The notes below the pieces were generated by a model. It was not told the origin of the DNA. It saw only the letters and a program-made list of their open reading frames with translations, and ran no database searches. The translations under genes and the position numbers were made by a program. A stretch of 7,076 nt of DNA from Devosia sp. (GTDB lineage: Bacteria > Pseudomonadota > Alphaproteobacteria > Rhizobiales > Devosiaceae), in the NCBI GenBank assembly GCA_028290245.1, contig JAQGKG010000152.1, positions 1 through 7,076 on the forward strand. The letters are read 5' to 3'. This document shows positions 1 to 6,126 of the stretch, piece by piece; position 1 is the first letter of the stretch, and every line of letters begins with the position of its first letter.

Positions 1-1
1 G

Positions 2-622
2 GTCGCCTGCGCGCGCAGCTCCATGCGACTGGCGGGCCAGAGCTGCATCTCGGTGCAGAATGTCTACGTCCACCGGGACATCCAGGCGCCGTTCGTCGAA
101 CGCATGGTGCAGGAACTGAAGATGCTCAAGCTCGGCGATCCGCTAGACACCTCCGTCGATGTCGGCACCTTGATTGACGAGAATGCGGCAAAGCGCGTGG
201 AATCCTGGGTGCGCGAAGCCCAGTCTGCTGGCGCAAAAGTGCTGACCGGCGGCAATCGGCACGGCGCGGCCTTCGAGCCGACGCTGATGGTCGATGTGAC
301 ACCCACCATGAAGGTGGTATGCGAAGAGGTGTTCGGCCCGGTTGTGACAGTCCAGCCCTTTGACGACGTGCATGCGGTCTTTGCGACTGTCAGCGCCAGC
401 CCGTTTGGGCTCCAGACCGGCATTTTCACTCATTCGTTGAAGACAGCCATTGCGGCTGTTCGCGAACTGCGCACCGGCGGCGTCATCGTCAATGGCACCT
501 CGACCTGGCGCACCGACCAGCTCGCTTATGGCGGCGTCAAGGACAGCGGCAATGGTCGCGAGGGCCCCAAATACGCCATCCGCGACCTGACGGAGGAAAG
601 ATTGATGCTGTTCAACCTCTAG
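2..622 (+). CDS. Aldehyde dehydrogenase, C-terminal part (5' end outside window)
   Basis: NAD(P)-dependent aldehyde dehydrogenase superfamily; these cytosolic enzymes oxidise an aldehyde to the carboxylic acid. The open frame enters from the left edge, so about 206 residues are visible and roughly 270-280 N-terminal residues (most of the cofactor domain and the general-base Glu) lie outside. The catalytic cysteine is residue 15 of the fragment in AGQSCISVQ, followed by the EEVFGPVV motif (fragment residues 108-115) and the C-terminal AYGGVKDSGNGREG stretch (175-188). The ending YAIRDLTEERLMLFNL resembles the branch that includes phosphonoacetaldehyde- and lactaldehyde-type dehydrogenases, but substrate cannot be assigned from the fragment. 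An internal ATG at 23 is not the start, because family homology continues upstream of it. The next gene follows after 76 bases on the same strand, so co-transcription is likely. Family assignment is firm; substrate is open. Confidence 0.93.
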   Translation, partial: VACARSSMRLAGQSCISVQNVYVHRDIQAPFVERMVQELKMLKLGDPLDTSVDVGTLIDENAAKRVESWVREAQSAGAKVLTGGNRHGAAFEPTLMVDVTPTMKVVCEEVFGPVVTVQPFDDVHAVFATVSASPFGLQTGIFTHSLKTAIAAVRELRTGGVIVNGTSTWRTDQLAYGGVKDSGNGREGPKYAIRDLTEERLMLFNL

Positions 623-649
623 TTCTCCCCGTCGGAACTCACATTCAAT

Positions 650-698
650 CGAGAAGATATTGCGCTGGTTAGTGCGCGCGAGAAGATAGGAACTGGTT
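650..698 (+). promoter_or_regulatory. RBS and 10-base direct repeat before the ThDP enzyme
   Basis: The gap between the dehydrogenase and the ThDP gene is only 76 bases. It holds AGGA at 688-691, seven bases before the ATG at 699, which supports that start. The word CGAGAAGATA occurs twice, at 650-659 and 679-688, 29 bases apart, and the second copy runs into the ribosome site. No hairpin with a T-tract was found, which favours read-through from the dehydrogenase gene. Confidence 0.6.
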
Positions 699-2486
699 AT
701 GGCGAAAAAGGGCGGAGACCTTATTGCGGAATTTCTGATCAAGCAGAAGATTCCGTACATTTTTGGTATTTGTGGTCACGGCAATGTCGGCATGCTCGAC
801 GCGCTATACGACGTGCAGGATGAACTCAAGCTTATCTCGCCGCGCCATGAGCAGACTGCCGGACACATGGCAGATGCCTATTTCCGTGTGCGGCACGAGC
901 CGGTGGCAACCCTGACCTCGTGTGGACCGGGGTCGTCCAACATGGTCATGCCCTTGGCGCTGGCCCTGTCGGACTCCTCGGCCTTTCTGGCCATCACGGC
1001 AAACGTGCCGACCTCGCAGTTCAATCGCGGACCGTTCCAGGAAATCAACCGGCATAACCAGGCGGACTTTCCCAGTGTCATCCGCCCTGTGGTTAAGCGG
1101 ACCTACCAGCCCACGCGGGTCGAGATGCTGCCGCTCGCCATGCGCCAGGCCACCGACACAATGTTGCACGGCCGTCCCGGTCCGGTGCAGCTCGACGTAC
1201 CGTTCAATCTTTTCCAAGAAACGTCGGACATCGAGCTGGAACACGGCGAGCCGGCCCGCCTGGGCAGCCGCCGCACTGGCGGGAGCCCAGACCACGTCGC
1301 ACAGGCGATTGACATGATCCTTGCGGCGGAGCGCCCCGTTCTGTTCATCGGCCATGGCGTTGTGCTGTCGGAAGGCGCCGCTGAACTGACTGAGTTTGCG
1401 CATCGCCTGTCCATTCCGGTCATCAGTTCGCCCAACGGCATGGGCGCGCTCGACATGAACGATCCGCTGTCGCTGGGCTTCATTGGCCGCAACGGAGCCT
1501 ATGCGGCCAATGAAGGCGGACGCCGGGCCGACCTGGTCGTCGCAATCGGGGCACGCTTCGATGACCGCTCTTCGTCGTCCTGGATGCCGGGATATTCCTG
1601 GAACTTCCCGACCACAAAGCTGATCCACATCGATGTCGATCAGGCCGAAGTCGGGCGCAACTACGCACCCGATCTCTCGATCGTCGCCGATGCCCGCACC
1701 GTGCTGCGTCAGTTGCTGTCCGAACTGCAGCAGCACAATCTGCCCGTAGGGCCGCGGCTAGAGCCTTGGCGTGAATTGCTGGACAAGGCCGCTGTCCGAT
1801 GGAGCGAGTTTGTAGCGCCGCGTTTCGCTGAGCACGCCAAACCCATTCGCCCGGAACGTATCGTCGCCGATTGCCAGAAGGTCATCCCAGAGGACGCCAT
1901 CGTCACCTTCGACGCCGGCATCCACCACAACTGGTTCATGCAGTTCTGGAAAGCCCGGCACCCAGCGCAGATGCTCAACAGCTGGGGTTTTTCGGGCATG
2001 GGCTTCGGGCCCTCGGCGGCCCTGGGCGCCAAGCTTGCCGCGCCGGATCGCCCGGTCATCTCTATCGCCGGCGACGGTGGCTTCACCATGGTGCCGCACG
2101 TGCTCTGCACGGCTGTCGAATACAACATCCCCGTGGTGTGGGTCGTTTGGAACAACTTCGCCTGGGGCGCCATCCGCGATATCCAGCACGGCGTGTTCAA
2201 GGGCCGTGAGATCGGCACTGGTTTTTACCATGGCGAAACCCAGGAGCCCTATAATCCGGATTTCGCGGCCTGGGCTCGCGCGGCCGGCGTGCAGGCGACG
2301 ACGATCACCCGCTCGGAGGACTTTGCGGCGGCCCTCGATCATGCGATCAAGGCAAACGTGCCGTACCTTATCGACGTGCACGTGGACGCAAACATCAAGC
2401 CACCGACGACCGGCGCCTGGCAGCTGCCGCCGGTTCCCTATCACGAACCGGCATTTGGCGAACGCTACTTACCCGAACAGGTATGA
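699..2486 (+). CDS. ThDP-dependent enzyme, acetolactate synthase-like superfamily (unassigned substrate)
   Basis: A cytosolic thiamine-diphosphate enzyme of 595 residues, normal for the family, which cleaves or joins carbon chains next to a keto group. The order is PYR domain (about 1-170), central domain (about 195-340) and PP domain (about 390-560). Visible residues are the cofactor-activating Glu51 in RHEQTAGH, GPGSSN at 76-81, FQE at 113-115, GRPGPVQLDVP at 158-168, and the ThDP/Mg motif from GDG (458-460) to NN (485-486). It is probably not a biosynthetic acetolactate synthase. The GMVRQW segment whose Trp favours 2-ketobutyrate in E. coli AHAS II reads GAIRDI here (490-495), and no small regulatory subunit gene adjoins. 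The GICGHGN stretch (23-29) resembles the GIFGHGN/TIFGHGN region of IolD, the trihydroxycyclohexanedione hydrolase, though the protein is otherwise more AHAS-like. The start has AGGA seven bases upstream. Neighbouring aldehyde dehydrogenase suggests an aldehyde product, such as 2-oxoacid decarboxylation (inference). Confidence 0.9.
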   Translation: MAKKGGDLIAEFLIKQKIPYIFGICGHGNVGMLDALYDVQDELKLISPRHEQTAGHMADAYFRVRHEPVATLTSCGPGSSNMVMPLALALSDSSAFLAITANVPTSQFNRGPFQEINRHNQADFPSVIRPVVKRTYQPTRVEMLPLAMRQATDTMLHGRPGPVQLDVPFNLFQETSDIELEHGEPARLGSRRTGGSPDHVAQAIDMILAAERPVLFIGHGVVLSEGAAELTEFAHRLSIPVISSPNGMGALDMNDPLSLGFIGRNGAYAANEGGRRADLVVAIGARFDDRSSSSWMPGYSWNFPTTKLIHIDVDQAEVGRNYAPDLSIVADARTVLRQLLSELQQHNLPVGPRLEPWRELLDKAAVRWSEFVAPRFAEHAKPIRPERIVADCQKVIPEDAIVTFDAGIHHNWFMQFWKARHPAQMLNSWGFSGMGFGPSAALGAKLAAPDRPVISIAGDGGFTMVPHVLCTAVEYNIPVVWVVWNNFAWGAIRDIQHGVFKGREIGTGFYHGETQEPYNPDFAAWARAAGVQATTITRSEDFAAALDHAIKANVPYLIDVHVDANIKPPTTGAWQLPPVPYHEPAFGERYLPEQV

Positions 2487-2490
2487 TCAG

Positions 2491-2874
2491 ATGACAGAAG
2501 ACAACCGCAAGGCCAGCATTCGCAATATCGCGGAAGTGCCCTGGAAGCAGTACCCAAACCATTTCGGCGGCGCTCTTTCCAAGCCACTGGTCGACCCCGA
2601 CGGAATGCACTCCCGCCACGTCGATCACCGGATTTCGTCCTACGAACCGATGGCCTATGTCGCGCCACACCATCATGTGTACCAGGAGCAGATCTATCAC
2701 GTTCTCGAGGGGCAGGGCCTCTTCCAGTTCGGAAAAGAAAAGCGGGTCGTAGGTCCGCACGACGTCATCTTTATTCCCCCTGGCATAGAGCATGGCCTGG
2801 AAAACACCGGCCTGAGCAATCTGGTGTTTCTGGTGATCACGACGCCGCCAGTTGATGAAGCGCCTTCACCGTAA
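2491..2874 (+). CDS. Small single-domain cupin protein
   Basis: A 127-residue protein that is essentially one cupin_2 beta barrel, usual for stand-alone cupins. Such proteins bind a metal and act as small isomerases, dioxygenases or lyases, or as sensors; no specific reaction is visible. Cupin motif 1 is the HHHVYQEQIYHVLEG stretch (residues 59-73) and motif 2 is PHDVIFIPPGIEHGLEN (residues 91-107), with the PPG turn and the motif 2 His both present. Aligning on the VLEG turn puts Gln, not Glu, at the usual metal-binding acidic position, with a Glu just before it. In motif 2 a His replaces the usual Gly before Asp. The ATG lies four bases after the stop of the ThDP gene, which implies translational coupling and a shared pathway; the ribosome site is weak (ACAGG within the end of the upstream gene). 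The frame is open far upstream inside the ThDP gene, but that part is a shadow. Confidence 0.88.
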   Translation: MTEDNRKASIRNIAEVPWKQYPNHFGGALSKPLVDPDGMHSRHVDHRISSYEPMAYVAPHHHVYQEQIYHVLEGQGLFQFGKEKRVVGPHDVIFIPPGIEHGLENTGLSNLVFLVITTPPVDEAPSP

Positions 2875-2878
2875 GGCG
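2861..2878 (+). terminator. Small hairpin over the cupin stop codon
   Basis: CGCCTT (2861-2866) and AAGGCG (2873-2878) form a perfect six-base inverted repeat with loop CACCGT. The hairpin contains the cupin stop codon and is followed by AAATTTCATTTC. There is no continuous T-tract, so it is at best a weak terminator or an mRNA 3' stabiliser. Confidence 0.35.
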
Positions 2879-2905
2879 AAATTTCATTTCATCATGTGGT
2901 ATAAA
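2878..2905 (+). promoter_or_regulatory. AT-rich candidate promoter/operator before iclR
   Basis: An AT-rich island in GC-rich DNA. It holds the palindrome GAAATTTC (2878-2885), the word ATTTCATCATG (2886-2896) and TATAAA (2900-2905), which could serve as a -10 element for the regulator. ATTTCATCATG recurs on the - strand at 7036-7026, upstream of the TIM-barrel gene. IclR-type regulators commonly bind AT-rich dyads upstream of their own gene, so this is a reasonable operator candidate. No good -35 hexamer was identified. Confidence 0.4.
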
Positions 2906-2916
2906 GCTTGATTTTT

Positions 2917-2947
2917 AATGGGCCCGATCGCAAGATCAGGGCCCATT
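2917..2947 (+). terminator. 13-bp hairpin with GCAA loop between cupin and iclR
   Basis: The left arm 2917-2929 pairs with 2934-2947: nine pairs around GGGCCC, one bulged A at 2938, and four GATC/GATC pairs closing a GCAA tetraloop (2930-2933), which fits the stable GNRA class. It is followed by TTTGTTGTG, a poor T-tract. It may end the dehydrogenase-ThDP-cupin transcript, or fold in the iclR leader, whose ribosome site begins nine bases after the stem. Confidence 0.55.
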
Positions 2948-2966
2948 TGTTGTGCAGGACGAAGAT

Positions 2967-3779
2967 ATGAGTGCCACTGCAAAGGCAGACCTTAAGGCCG
3001 ATCAAACGCTGGTAAAGCCCAAACCGGAACGCACTGGCGTGCAGTCCCTCGAAAGGGGCTTTTCCATACTGGAAGCCGTTGCTGCCGCGCCGAAGGGCAT
3101 CAATCTCGCCGACCTGAGCAAGCGGGTAGGCCTGCACAACAGCACGACCTATCACCTGGTCAAGACGATGGAACGCTGCGGCTACGTGCGCCAGGCCGCC
3201 GACAAGCGCTACACTGTCGGCAGCATGATCTTCAACATTGCCGCAAATTCGAGATCAGCGCTCGACGTCACGGCAATCGCGACGCCCGTGCTGGAGCAGC
3301 TGGCAACGGACAGCGGCGAGAGCAGTCACTATGCGACCTTTACAGGCGGGGAAATCATCCTTGCGGTACGCGTGGCCGGCCCCGGTATGTTTCAGCTGCA
3401 GGACAAGAATGGTGCCGTGCGACCGGGCCATGCCACCGCGGTGGGAAAGGTCATCCTGGCAAGTTTGCCGGAGGCCGAACGCCGCCGTTACTACAATAAT
3501 CACCCGTTCATCGCTCTTACGGACAAGACTATCCAGGAGGAAGCCGCGCTGGAGGCCGAACTGGCCCGCGTGACTGCCGACGGCTTTGCCTACGATGATG
3601 GTGAGTACAACTCGGAAGCGCGCTGTGTTGCCGCCCCGGTTCGGGACTTCAGCGGCAAGGTGGTTGGCGCGGTGGGCATTTCCGGACCGATCTGGCACAT
3701 GAACCTGCAGCGTATGGCCGAAATAACCCAACATGTGGCGTCGGCAGCCACCAAACTTTCGGACGCCCTGGGCGGTTAG
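2967..3779 (+). CDS. IclR family transcriptional regulator
   Basis: A 270-residue DNA-binding regulator, the usual IclR length. An N-terminal winged helix-turn-helix (about residues 24-90) includes GVQSLERGFSILEAV (24-38) and the INLADLSKRVGLHNSTTYHL segment (45-64), typical of IclR recognition helices. The effector-binding domain (about 100-265) carries VRPGHATAVGKVILA (151-165) and the signature EYNSEARCVAAPV followed by VGAVGISGP (213-241). IclR proteins respond to small aromatic, keto-acid or sugar-acid effectors and may repress or activate; the effector is not known here. The ATG at 2967 is chosen because AGGA (2956-2959) sits seven bases upstream; an in-frame GTG at 2952 has no ribosome site and would add five residues. 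It lies downstream of the cupin and converges with the ABC operon. Its 3' two-thirds is overlapped antisense by the run-on ATPase frame. It probably controls one or both arms of this locus (inference). Confidence 0.93.
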   Translation: MSATAKADLKADQTLVKPKPERTGVQSLERGFSILEAVAAAPKGINLADLSKRVGLHNSTTYHLVKTMERCGYVRQAADKRYTVGSMIFNIAANSRSALDVTAIATPVLEQLATDSGESSHYATFTGGEIILAVRVAGPGMFQLQDKNGAVRPGHATAVGKVILASLPEAERRRYYNNHPFIALTDKTIQEEAALEAELARVTADGFAYDDGEYNSEARCVAAPVRDFSGKVVGAVGISGPIWHMNLQRMAEITQHVASAATKLSDALGG

Positions 3780-3815
3780 GGCACGGCCGGCGCGAGAGCC
3801 GGCCCCAAAGCCTAA
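3255..3815 (-). other. Antisense run-on extension of the ABC ATPase frame
   Basis: This part of the ATPase frame lies beyond the family end, and 3255-3779 of it overlaps iclR on the opposite strand. The two frames are in exact register: each antisense codon is the reverse complement of one iclR codon. An antisense stop therefore requires a TTA, CTA or TCA codon in iclR. Such codons are rare in GC-rich genes, and the first one met, a TCA serine codon at 3255-3257, ends the frame. The long opening is thus explained by codon bias and is probably not selected as protein. Confidence 0.7.
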
Positions 3816-4583
3816 ATGTGCCAGAATATGCCCGAGAAATGCTTGGGTGCGGGCATGTTGCGGGTTGTCGAAGAAGTCTGCCGGCGATCCGGATTCCACG
3901 ATCGATCCCGCATCCATGAAGATGATCCGATCGGCGACCCGTCTTGCAAAGCCCATCTCATGGGTAACGCAGATCATGGTCATGCCGCCCTTCGCCAAGT
4001 CGGTCATCGTGTCCAGAACCTCCTGCACCATCTCCGGATCCAGCGCCGAGGTGGGCTCATCGAACAGCATGATCTTGGGGCTCATGCAGAGGGCGCGAGC
4101 GATGGCAACGCGCTGCTGCTGGCCGCCAGAGAGCTGAGCGGGGTACTTGTCTGCCTGTTCAGGAATGCGAACACGGGCCAGGTAGTGCCGCGCGGCCTCT
4201 TCCGCCGCTGCCTTGTTCAGGCGCTTCAGCTTGACCGGTGCCAGCATGCAATTTTCGAGAATTGTCATATGCGGGAAAAGGTTGAACTGCTGGAACACCA
4301 TCCCGACCTCCTGCCGGACAAGATCCACGTTCTTGCCGCCATCCGTCAGTGACATTCCGTCCACCGTGATCGAACCGCCATTGATGCTCTCGAGGCGATT
4401 GATGCACCGGATCAGCGTCGATTTTCCCGAGCCCGATGGGCCACAAATTACGATCCGTTCGCCCGACTGCACCTCCAGGTCAATCTCCTTGAGAGCGTGG
4501 TAGGCGCCATACCATTTGTCGACTTTAGCCATGCGAATGGCGGGGCCTTCGGTCTGCGGGGTCTGGGCGGGTGTTAGGTACAT
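3255..4583 (-). CDS. Polar amino acid-type ABC transporter ATP-binding protein, with unusual run-on C-terminus
   Basis: Cytosolic ATPase of a GlnQ/HisP-type importer that powers uptake with the two permeases upstream. The conserved core is residues 1-256 (4583 to 3816), the normal family size. It shows Walker A GPSGSGKST (48-56), the Q-loop in MVFQQFNLFP (95-104), signature LSGGQQQR (151-158), Walker B IMLFDEP (171-177) and the H-loop His208 in VTHEMGF. Homologues usually stop near the visible RTQAFLGHILAH. Here codon 257 is TTA and the frame continues to a TGA at 3255-3257, giving 442 residues. The extra 186 residues show no recognisable domain and are antisense to iclR. TTA is one base from TAA or TGA, so a lost stop or a sequencing error is likely. 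The start is supported by AGGA seven bases upstream, and the gene follows the permease stop after 18 bases. Function of the core is certain; the true C-terminus is not. Confidence 0.85.
   Translation of the reverse strand: MYLTPAQTPQTEGPAIRMAKVDKWYGAYHALKEIDLEVQSGERIVICGPSGSGKSTLIRCINRLESINGGSITVDGMSLTDGGKNVDLVRQEVGMVFQQFNLFPHMTILENCMLAPVKLKRLNKAAAEEAARHYLARVRIPEQADKYPAQLSGGQQQRVAIARALCMSPKIMLFDEPTSALDPEMVQEVLDTMTDLAKGGMTMICVTHEMGFARRVADRIIFMDAGSIVESGSPADFFDNPQHARTQAFLGHILAHLGFGAGSRAGRALTAQGVRKFGGCRRHMLGYFGHTLQVHVPDRSGNAHRANHLAAEVPNRGGNTARFRVVLTIIVGKAVGSHAGQFGLQRGFLLDSLVRKSDERVIIVVTAAFGLRQTCQDDLSHRGGMARSHGTILVLQLKHTGAGHAYRKDDFPACKGRIVTALAAVRCQLLQHGRRDCRDVER
3785..3804. terminator. GC hairpin between convergent iclR and ABC ATPase
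   Basis: GGCCGGC (3785-3791) and GCCGGCC (3798-3804) form a perfect seven-base inverted repeat with loop GCGAGA, just after the iclR stop. It is placed like a shared terminator of two convergent units. Neither strand has a T-tract after it, so efficiency is uncertain. The ATPase frame reads through it. Confidence 0.5.
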
Positions 4584-4601
4584 CGATAAATCCTGGTGGT
4601 A

Positions 4602-5258
4602 CTATCGGGCGTTGGCCACTGCGAGGCGGCGCTCCATCCGTCGGGCGAAAAGCGAAATCGGCCAGCAGATGATGAAATAGAGCGCGGCGACGAGGCCGAA
4701 CACCAAGAAAGGCTGGAAGGTGTTGTTGTTAATGATCTGTCCGGCTCGAGTGAGTTCGACAAAGCCGATGATCGAGGCCAGCGAGGTTCCCTTGATCAAC
4801 TGGACCAAGAAGCCCGCCGTGGGGGGTATGGCAATCTTTGTGGCCTGAGGTAGAACGATCGACCCCATGCGATCGAAGTAGCTAAGGCCCAGCGCCCAAC
4901 CGGCCTCCGATTGACCCCGCGGCACCGATTCGACACAGCCGCGCCAAATCTCCCCGAGGAAGGCGCTGGCATGCAGGGTCAAGGCGACCGCCGCGGCCGT
5001 AAGCGCGCTCACCTCCCAGCCGAGCAGGTCGAAGCCGAAGAAGATCAGGAAAAGCTGCATGAGCAGAGGCGTGCTCTGGAACACACGGATGAAGGCCGTT
5101 GCCGCAATGCGGAGGGCCTTGAACTGCGACACGCGAGCCAGCATGACCAGGAACCCGCCGACCATGCCGCCCGCAAAGGCGACTGCCGACAGCAGCAGCG
5201 TGAACTGTATCGCTGAGACGATGAACAAAACCTCGTTCGGGCCGAATGATCTGATCAT
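4602..5258 (-). CDS. Amino acid ABC transporter permease (HisM/GlnP type), second of pair
   Basis: Inner-membrane subunit of the importer, 218 residues, standard for the HisMQ/GlnP family. About five hydrophobic stretches are visible (roughly 10-40, 56-76, 84-102, 145-168 and 182-205). The N-terminal QFTLLLSAVAFAGGMVGG region is typical of the family. The EAA coupling loop that docks on the ATPase is at 115-139 (GQSEAGWALGLSYFDRMGS followed by IVLPQA). It probably forms a heterodimer with the permease encoded just upstream. The ATG lies eight bases after that gene's stop, and its AGGA ribosome site (5268-5265) shares bases with the upstream TAG stop, a strong sign of coupled translation. No periplasmic binding protein gene is present in the operon within this window, so the solute is not defined; polar amino acids are the usual cargo, but opines and other small polar compounds also use this family. 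Confidence 0.93.
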   Translation of the reverse strand: MIRSFGPNEVLFIVSAIQFTLLLSAVAFAGGMVGGFLVMLARVSQFKALRIAATAFIRVFQSTPLLMQLFLIFFGFDLLGWEVSALTAAAVALTLHASAFLGEIWRGCVESVPRGQSEAGWALGLSYFDRMGSIVLPQATKIAIPPTAGFLVQLIKGTSLASIIGFVELTRAGQIINNNTFQPFLVFGLVAALYFIICWPISLFARRMERRLAVANAR

Positions 5259-5266
5259 GACGCGTC

Positions 5267-5938
5267 CTATCGGGCTGTCGGATAGCTGAAGGTAATCCGT
5301 TCGATCTGTCTGAAAACGACCGTCAATCCCATGGCCAGGACCAGGTAGATGACGGTGATCACCAGATAGACTTCGAAGCTGCTGAAGGTGGCCGACTGGA
5401 TGTCATTTGCCACCGCTGTCAGGTCGTTGGCGGAAATCGTCGACACGACCGAAGACGACAGCATCAGCAGGATGAACTGGCTGGTTAGCGCCGGATAGAC
5501 CGCGCGCAGCGCCGGCTTGAGGATGACGTAGCGAAGGACATGTATCCGGCCCAGGCCCAGGGCCATGCCCGCTTCGACCTGGCCGCGAGAGATGGATTCG
5601 ATGCCGGCGCGAATGATTTCGATGGCATAGGCGCCCACGTTGACAAGCAGCGCCAGGATTGCAGCCTGGGTAGGGTTCAGCCGCAGGCCAACCAGCGGCA
5701 AGGCAAAGAAGATGAAGAAGATTTGTACGAGAAAAGGCGTGTTGCGGATCACTTCGATGTAGACGTCCACGACGACGCGGAGGATCCTTCCTCCGAAGAG
5801 CTTCGCGGCCGCCCCCAGAATGCCGACGATCAATCCAAGGACCATGGCGGCTACGGAAAGCTGCACGGTCACCCAGGCACCAAGCAGCAGGCTGTCGAAC
5901 GCCGCAAACACCGGGCCGAAATTGAATTGATAGCTCAT
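5267..5938 (-). CDS. Amino acid ABC transporter permease (HisQ/GlnP type), first of pair
   Basis: Inner-membrane subunit of the same importer, 223 residues. Hydrophobic stretches lie near 16-46, 66-84, 90-108, 150-172 and 188-208. FVIRNTPF-like sequence (VIRNTPFLVQIFFIFFALP, 63-81) is a hallmark of the His/Glu/Gln/Arg permease family. The EAA loop is at 119-143 (GQVEAGMALGLGRIHVLRY followed by VILKPA). This is the first gene of the transport operon: the ATG at 5938 has GGAGG seven bases upstream (5950-5946), the strongest ribosome site in the operon, and is preceded by a promoter-like region with a perfect dyad at 5971-5991. Permease, permease and ATPase follow with gaps of 8 and 18 bases, so the three are one transcription unit. 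The family is certain; the transported compound is not. Confidence 0.94.
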   Translation of the reverse strand: MSYQFNFGPVFAAFDSLLLGAWVTVQLSVAAMVLGLIVGILGAAAKLFGGRILRVVVDVYIEVIRNTPFLVQIFFIFFALPLVGLRLNPTQAAILALLVNVGAYAIEIIRAGIESISRGQVEAGMALGLGRIHVLRYVILKPALRAVYPALTSQFILLMLSSSVVSTISANDLTAVANDIQSATFSSFEVYLVITVIYLVLAMGLTVVFRQIERITFSYPTAR

Positions 5939-5955
5939 GGTCGCTCCTCCCTGGA

Positions 5956-5991
5956 AAGACTAATGCCACGATAAGAGAAGTCAACTCTTAT
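5956..5991 (-). promoter_or_regulatory. Candidate promoter and operator of the ABC transporter operon
   Basis: On the - strand, TTGACT (5984-5979) is a good -35 hexamer. TAGTCT, 16 bases downstream (5962-5957), is a weak -10. A perfect inverted repeat, ATAAGAG and CTCTTAT with a seven-base spacer, spans 5971-5991 and places the -35 in its centre. A protein bound there would block RNA polymerase, so this is a plausible repressor operator. Which regulator binds is unknown; the sequence does not match the ATTTCATCATG word seen near iclR. Confidence 0.5.
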
Positions 5992-6042
5992 TGCGAAATC
6001 TTTGAGGAGATGTCGCGTCGAGTTTGAGTGGTTTTATGACGT

Positions 6043-6066
6043 GCGGCCGCAGATTACTGTGGCCGC
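6043..6066. terminator. Strong hairpin after the TIM-barrel gene
   Basis: The ten-base arms at 6043-6052 and 6057-6066 pair around an ATTA loop. In + strand RNA all ten pair, with one G-U wobble; in - strand RNA one A-C mismatch interrupts the stem. It lies 61 bases beyond the stop of the TIM-barrel gene and before the ABC promoter, the right place to separate the two units. No T-tract follows on the - strand. The rest of the 188-base gap (5939-6126) shows no gene. Confidence 0.4.
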
Positions 6067-6126
6067 TGCGGGCCAGATTCGGCCAGTCACGAGGCTGTTG
6101 CCGAGGTGTGGCGGATGATGATGCCG

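Noticed and set aside
143..760. Long - strand open frame across the aldehyde dehydrogenase
   Set aside because: Antisense shadow of a recognisable dehydrogenase; no family motif and it would overlap the ThDP gene start.
804..2444. Several long - strand open frames opposite the ThDP gene
   Set aside because: GC-rich antisense shadows; the + strand frame carries every ThDP motif in order.
699..2486. Naming the ThDP enzyme ilvB or iolD
   Set aside because: It lacks the AHAS specificity Trp and a small subunit neighbour, and resembles IolD only in a short motif; neither symbol is supported.
2035..2490. In-frame N-terminal extension of the cupin by about 150 residues
   Set aside because: This part is an Arg/Ser/Pro-rich shadow inside the ThDP gene; the cupin fold starts after the ATG at 2491.
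2952..2966. GTG start for IclR five codons upstream
   Set aside because: No ribosome site before GTG, while the ATG at 2967 has AGGA at seven bases.
3816..4352. + strand open frames opposite the ABC ATPase
   Set aside because: Shadows; all ABC motifs are on the - strand.
5540..5974. + strand open frame opposite the first permease
   Set aside because: His/Asp/Glu-rich shadow of membrane-segment codons; no independent support.
6043..6050. Perfect eight-base GC palindrome as an operator
   Set aside because: It is one arm of the larger hairpin and such GC palindromes are common by chance at this base composition.
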